DNA of 64,000 nt from the NCBI RefSeq assembly GCF_021130785.1, contig NC_060213.1:100759501-100823500 (forward strand). Reading direction: 5' to 3'. The DNA is from Homalodisca vitripennis (Eukaryota > Arthropoda > Insecta > Hemiptera > Cicadellidae). Positions within the stretch are counted from its first letter, which is position 1. Each line of letters starts with the position of its first letter. Positions 58,790 to 64,000 of the stretch are shown here, in pieces. The notes beneath the pieces are model-generated. The model saw only the letters and a program-made list of their open reading frames with translations. It made no database searches and had not been told where the DNA came from. A program made the position numbers and the translations under genes.

Positions 58790-59287
58790 TATAGCTATAA
58801 TCTGTTAAAAATATAAGGAATATTATTCTAAGCTAAAAAAATTTTATGGATCAGAAATAGCAAAATCCAAGAAACAATTTAATGCAGATTTTAATCTGAA
58901 ATCTCAAAATAAATGTAAAGGAGCCTGAAAGATAATCAATAAGGAAACTGGTTATTTAATTAAACAAAGCGCTTCAAATTTATCCATCAGTGCTACTAAG
59001 TTTAACAATTATTTTGTTAATGTTGATAATATCAACTGACCAGTTTTTTTCTATTGATTCAATTGCAATTCCACTTGAAATTTTACTTGTAAAGAATCCC
59101 AAAATGTATTTTAAATTTAACTTTGTAGATTGTGTAACTGTGAATAAATATATAAGTAGTCTAAGTAATTCAAAGGTGAAAGATGTTTATGGGCTTTAAA
59201 ATTACGTTCTCGAGAAATTAGCTTTTGTTTTGCTCACTCCTTTGACGATTTTAATCAACTGGAGTTTATCGGAAGGCGTTTTCCCCA

Positions 59288-59307
59288 AACCTAACCTAAC
59301 CTAACCT
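59288..59307 (+). repeat. Four AACCT telomere-type units inside a LINE frame
   Basis: AACCTAACCTAACCTAACCT sits between SLSEGVFPK and LKVTAASPILKNGD of the LINE D reverse transcriptase relic, where related elements have only one or two residues. It is the complement of the TTAGG arthropod telomere unit. Confidence 0.8.
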
Positions 59308-60859
59308 TATTTAAAGGTAACAGCTGCAAGTCCCATTTTAAAAAATGGTGATAGGCTCAGTGTAAATAATTATCGACCAATTGCTCTTGTGCCAATAATA
59401 TCCAAACTAATAAAGTCCATTGTTAAGGATCAGTTAAAAAAACTATTATGAAAAAAACCATTCTCTCACTTCTGCTCAGTTTGGGTTTAGAAGAGGATTA
59501 TCTACCATTAAGGCAGTAGAAAATCTGGTTTTCAATGTTGCAGAGGGTTTTGAAAACGAAGAAGAAACTAGAACATTACTTTTAGACCTTAGTAAAGCTT
59601 TTTGCCTTTTTGAATTATTTTTTATTAAATCTTATTCGTTTGACAGATCACAATTTGTAAAACTTGGAGACCAAAGATCGGACCTGAGGATGGTGACGAA
59701 GAGGGTTCCACAGGACTGTCCTTGGTCCCTACCTTTTCATCATTTTTATTAATCACTTACCTAATTTTCTTCAAGAAAGTGTCTTCTTCATACCGATGAC
59801 ACCACACTTTTTACACCTAGTCCTGATTAAGAACGTAATGAATTGGTAATCAATTATATGAAGGAGCGTTGTGAACTTTGGTTTTCATCCAATAAGCTTT
59901 TCTTAAATCACGATAAAACTAAAGACATTATTTTTAGCTAAAGTAAATCTACTTTGCATAAGACAGTTAAAACTTTTTAGAAATAATTTGGATTCTAGAT
60001 TGATATGGGACATTCATACAAAGCATTTATGTACTTGCCTTTCTAGAGTTTTATTTCTGATTCGGAAATTAAAAATGTGTACTCATTTAGATTTACTAAC
60101 TTATTATGCATTTCTTCATTCACATTAATGGTATTACTCTTTGAGGTAATTCCAGTGGAGCCCAAAAGTTTTCATGTGGCAGAAAAAAGTGGTCAGGTGT
60201 ATAAAAGATCTAGGGGATAGAGATTCATGTCAAACTATATTTCCTGAGCTTTAAATACTCACATTACCTTGTCTATTCATTTTCTACAGTCTCACCCATG
60301 TCAAGGAAATCATTTAATTTCAAGAGGTTCAATCCACTGTTACAACACCAGAGATCAAGATCGGTTAGATGTAAGATATGCTAGATTAAGTCAAACCCAA
60401 AAGTCTTTTAGCTTCGTTAGTATAAAACTTTTTAATAAATTGCCTTTAAACGTTCTAAACCTTCCAATTAACGCTTTTAAAACAAAAATTAAAAATTGGT
60501 TGATTAGTGGGAAGTTGGAAAAATGGGAAGTTCTCTTCTGTACAATTTTAATCCAAGATGTTATGTAAAAATGTGTTTCTTACTTGAATGTTTATATTTA
60601 ATTTATTTATATGTTTCATTTATGTATATGTTTTTAACTTATTACACGTATTGTTAAACATTTTAAATGTAGGTATTGTAATTATTCACTTTTGTTAACT
60701 ATAAATGTATTTTATTAAACCCATTTAATTTGACATGTTACCTTTAATACCTAAGATTAAGGCTACACTAAGACTAAGTTTAAATTTGACTATGTCTATT
60801 GCAACCACTGTTGATTAATGACAATAAACATATTTCATATCATTTCAATTTTAGCAAGA

Positions 60860-61045
60860 GTAACAAGTCTGCGCACAAGCATCATAGCCCACACAGGTTC
60901 ATTTCCCAAGGCCAATGCTTTTCTTGACGATGCCTTATTTTTTTAGAGCTACTTTGTGTAATTTTAAAAATTGTTTTCAACTATTAAGTTTATTTGTTAA
61001 TATTGCAATATAGTTCATATATTTAGAAAATAAATCAATTCAATT
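60860..61045 (+). mobile_element. Possible LINE 3' terminal fragment
   Basis: The sequence ends AGAAAATAAATCAATTCAAT and TCATCC, resembling the AATAAA-plus-short-repeat tails of the other LINEs here. The upstream part, CTTGACGATGCC and a T run, has no reading frame. Confidence 0.4.
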
Positions 61046-61299
61046 CATCCAGAAAGTTCTAACAAAAAAAAAGGTGGCAAAAGAACAAACCAATGAATTT
61101 ATGAAAATCTATGTTTGAGAAAAGTCCAAGGCAAAATGAATAAGTGTACATTTTTCAGTTTTAATAGCACTACACATCATACATATTTTATATATCCTTC
61201 AGTGATGCCTCCACTTTAAGACTAAAATCATGAAATCGCTCACAGTGATGTTATAGCACTAAAAAGTATGGTAACATGTGTAAATTTTGTATGGTAAAC
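61046..61299. other. Short AT-rich gap
   Basis: Nothing recognised between the fragment ending at 61045 and LINE C2. Confidence 0.4.
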
Positions 61300-63175
61300 T
61301 GACCATATTGCTAGTAAAATACTTAACCACCTCATAGATAACACTCTTCCTGATGTAATTATCCTGACAGAGCATGGACTATTAGAGACAAACATGGCGA
61401 AAAATAGATTTGAAAACTACATACCTACTTAAAGACAGCTACTGTCAAACAAAACATAAAAGGCAGTGTAGCAAACAAGTTACAGTGTGTAGTACATAAG
61501 TTAGGAACTAAGTACACAACCTGCTTAAATGCAACTAGTTCTAGTTACAGCATTGAAATGGTTTCTGAATTATCTGCTGTAAAACTGTCAGTTAACAAAA
61601 AGACATTTACATAGTAGGTATTTACAGACCAAACAATGACTTTGAGGGGGCTCTCTACATTCTTAGCGACCTCTTAGAAACATTACTTGTATGGAATAGT
61701 CCTGTCATTATTTCAGTGCAGGCATTTCAGCTACAGGAACCTAAGATTGGTAAATCACCTATTGGAGCGTGCGACTTGGGATGAAGTGTCCAATGCAGGA
61801 TGTACAGAAGCATATAAGACCTTAACTAACATTACAACTTATTATATTGACCTAGAATGCCCTTATATTAAAGCTCACGAGAGATTTCTTCAAAGGAAAA
61901 CAATGCCCCAATACCAAGACACAAGACAAAGGAGAGAAGAATTCCTAAAGGCTCAAGAAGAATGTTTGTTAAGAAGTACTCCTGAAAACAAGAATATAGA
62001 AAGTCAAAAGAAGAAAGCATACAGTCTTCATCTAAAAAATGAAAGAAAAAGGCAGATTGTAGACTTCATTAATAACTCAGAAAATAAGTCTAAATCAATC
62101 TGGGGAGTTATTAACAGGGAAAGATGCGACAAAGACGTAGAGAAACAGACTCTTAGCTTACTTGCTCCAATTAAAATTGTGGAACAGCTTAACACATTTT
62201 TGTTAAATGTGGCAGAGAACAGTATTACTGAACCAATTACAAACAACAATGCACTGGCAAATATCCCTCGATCATTAATACAAGATGATCTAGTATTTTG
62301 GCTAACTTCTCCTCAAGAAGTTTACAATGTTATCCAATCTTTTAAAACACAAACACTGAAATCTCATCAAATACTCTCTAAAATTAAGCCGAACAGAACT
62401 TTAAAAAATCAAAAGTTAAAAAAAGCCAGTTTACCCTAAGTAAAAACAAGGAGATGCAACACAAGAAAATAACTAGAGGCCAATATCACTACTACCCATT
62501 TTTGCGAAAGTAATTGAAAAAGTAATAATGACCAGACTTATGATTCATCTGACAAGAAACAACCTCTTACCCAAAGAACAGCATGGCTTCACAGCTGGGA
62601 GATCAACAACTGCAATCATAAATATAGTAGAATACCTTATCCAAGCCATTGAAGAAGGAAGCACCATTATTTCAATATTTTTGGACTATAGTAAAGCATG
62701 TGATTGCATCAATCATGAAATGCTAATGAAAAAATTTGAAAACTTAGGAGTTCAAGACCTATCAGCCACAGACTTAACAGTAGTTCAAAAGTTACTCAAC
62801 TTCAAAAACACAGATAAAGGAAATAAACTCAAATAACTAGAGGAGTAATCAGTAAAACCGCATCAATACCACTAAGCATAAAGAGAAGAGTTCCACAAGG
62901 ATCAGTGTTGGTGCCAATCTTGTACATTATATTTGTAAGTGAATTCCCATATTACATCAGTGACTATTGCACAACTCTTAAGTTTGGAGAATACACTGCA
63001 ATCCTTTTAAATAACCTGAAGATTTAGAATTAGCATCTTACATTGAAACAGCTTCACAGTACTGCCAAAGTAATGAATTGGTATTAAATGAAAAGATATT
63101 TCAGAGCTGCCACAAGTAATGAGAGTCGAGAAAATCAAATACCTGGGAGTATACATAGATGAATGATGTTTTATC
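61300..63175 (+). mobile_element. Non-LTR retrotransposon C2, internally deleted
   Basis: An N-terminal endonuclease piece (61330-61715) is joined to the linker and reverse transcriptase (61730-63170). The endonuclease breaks off within PVII, before the GDIN motif, and the frame resumes at HFSYRNLRLVNHLLERATWD, so about 100 residues of the endonuclease are missing. It is related to C1 at 53731 (TEHGL, IYRP, HFS). The 3' end is not found. Confidence 0.85.
61330..63170 (+). pseudogene. LINE C2 ORF2: endonuclease piece and reverse transcriptase, broken
   Basis: Endonuclease: LPDVIILTEHGLLETNM (about 61350), a stop-ridden middle, then YIVGIYRPNNDFEGALYILS (about 61613). The linker is a clean 240-codon frame to 62439, basic and helical (KKKAYSLHLKNERKRQIVDF). 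RT: LPKEQHGFTAGRSTTAIINI (about 62570), IISIFLDYSKACDCINHEML (motif A, with AFD changed to ACD; about 62670), KRRVPQGSVLVPILYIIF (motif B', about 62885), and LKFGEYTAIL (about 62985) where FADDT is expected, so both catalytic aspartates of that motif are gone. KYLGVYIDE (about 63140) follows. The enzyme is dead from point changes as well as from shifts. Confidence 0.9.
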
Positions 63176-63179
63176 ATGG

Positions 63180-64000
63180 CAATGCTAAATGTATCATCTC
63201 TGCACTCCTACTCAATATTAAATCTTTACTACTAGCAGAAGGATAGCAATTATACTTCAAGTGTTCAAAGCTAAATATGAACCCTTTATATCAGCGGTAA
63301 AAATTAATTTGACACTTTTTTTATGCTAAAGCATTGTAAGAAGTTTACTTTATCATATGATTTAGGTTTTGTACCAATAAAAATATAGCACAGTCTCAAA
63401 AACACAATGTATTCAAAAAATAAAACCACAATGACTATAGAAAAATATTTAATGGTAACTGTACAGTCTACTTAACATCTATTTTTGAACTAAGATGTTT
63501 TCCTTGATGATCTTTGCAGATTTTTCTCTTGGGTTTCTTCATCTGAAATCAAACCATCATAACAATATTTACACAGTTTGGAGGAAGTAAAATTACCAAT
63601 AACAATTGTGTTCTGAATTCTCTTTACAGCCTACCACAGCTGCACTTCACTTATTTTTATTGTTAAATCATTTAAGGCTTTTTATATAGACCTAAATATA
63701 GGAGAGCTTATCTACATTAAAACTTTGTTTTCCTCATTACCAAAATTCAAGACCTGTAAAGGAGGCTTCTCAGAAGACTACAGCAATAGCTGTATACCAG
63801 GATGGCAATTTGAAAAAAATAAGCTTGGGCAAACACCTCTTAACCATTTGAAGGGTATGAAAAATGCTTCAAAATAGGGCCGTTTTAGATGTTCAAAACA
63901 AATAGAAGCAGAAATGAGTAGAGTTCCAGAACATCATTGGCTTGTTTCTTTGTTTGAAGGTTATTTTTGATGATGGAAGGATTGTGAAGGAAACAGGATT
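63180..64000. other. AT-rich spacer ending in a foldback-like arm
   Basis: No gene. The last 33 bases (GATGGAAGGATTGTGAAGGA then AACAGGATT) resemble the left arm of the foldback at 44949-44979 (GATGGAAGGTTTGAAAGGAT then AACAGGATT), so another copy probably starts at the window edge. Confidence 0.45.

Larger units (their letters stand above)
56460..60568 (+). pseudogene. LINE D ORF2: endonuclease and reverse transcriptase, many lesions
   Basis: Pieces in order: LSLCHINIQSVKNKLYALEA (endonuclease start), DILCLNEHWS (catalytic Glu), LLSIYQTPD, IIISSNLNLVP (in place of GDLN, so the catalytic Asp is lost), SIDNF-like and SDHSGFILNVDF in a shifted frame near 57115. After the inserted element, KFYGSEIAKSKKQFNADFN and KYISSLSNSKVKDVYGL. 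RT: KNGDRLSVNNYRPIALVPII (about 59340), QFGFRRGLSTIKAVENLVF (about 59480), LLLDLSKAF (motif A), VPQD in place of VPQG, and HTDDTTLF (about 59795) in place of YADDT. C-terminal YNTRDQDRLDV..KLFNKLPLNV (60269-60568). More than ten stops and shifts make it an old copy. Confidence 0.88.
56230..60850 (+). mobile_element. Non-LTR retrotransposon D, decayed, split by a Tc1-type element
   Basis: Endonuclease relics lie at 56460-57170, pre-RT linker at 57200-57450 and 58795-59220, reverse transcriptase at 59315-59830 and a C-terminal domain at 60269-60568. A 3' end follows, with TGACAATAAACATATTTCAT and a degenerate ATTTC tail near 60820-60850. The tail resembles that of family B. The insertion at 57457-58789 splits the linker exactly at a TA. 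Confidence 0.88.

Overview
The window is AT-rich, gene-poor eukaryotic DNA. It most resembles an arthropod, probably an insect, and a hemipteran-type repeat-rich genome is my guess only. Grounds: short runs of the arthropod telomere unit TTAGG (11329 and 59288), several jockey/CR1-like non-LTR retrotransposons, Tc1/mariner and hAT DNA transposons, tRNA-derived SINE heads, and satellites in long AT-rich spacers. No intact host protein gene could be identified. Most long open frames are transposon relics or fall inside repeats.

Layout. 1-20 kb: a 450-bp tandem array (943-2742), small foldbacks (4505, 4575), a 108-bp tandem array (7085-7490), a dispersed ~350-bp family with 35-40 bp arms (9458, 17100, 37686, 43728), a 154-bp satellite of about 14 copies (13095-15358) with lone diverged copies nearby, a microRNA-like hairpin (15742-15823) and a tRNA-Leu-type SINE (19495-19690). 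20-25 kb: two minus-strand LINEs (20600-23430 and 23576-24290) followed by a very uniform 127-bp array (24304-25319). 28-34 kb: a degenerate ~230-bp repeat split by a nearly complete hAT element (29546-33536) whose transposase is interrupted by an apparent intron and a few frameshifts. 36-49 kb: mostly spacer, with a SINE (41100-41660), a foldback (44959-45148), a LINE tail (46035) and a MITE with a perfect 8-bp target duplication (47123-47343).

49-64 kb is the densest part. It holds a Tc1/mariner-superfamily element with 290-bp inverted repeats (49918-52194), a LINE whose first ORF carries seven exact 54-bp repeats (53102-54595), a decayed LINE (56230-60850) split at a TA by a second, internally deleted Tc1/mariner relative with 397-bp inverted repeats (57457-58789), and another decayed LINE (61300-63170).

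The most unusual points are the second Tc1/mariner element, whose long inverted repeats contain the end of its own transposase frame and thus duplicate it; an AACCT telomere-type run inside a LINE reading frame; the mosaic order of the 127-bp array; the miRNA-like hairpin; and the in-frame repeat array of the LINE ORF1. All transposase and reverse-transcriptase genes seen are broken, so this is a graveyard of fairly young and older insertions rather than an active system.
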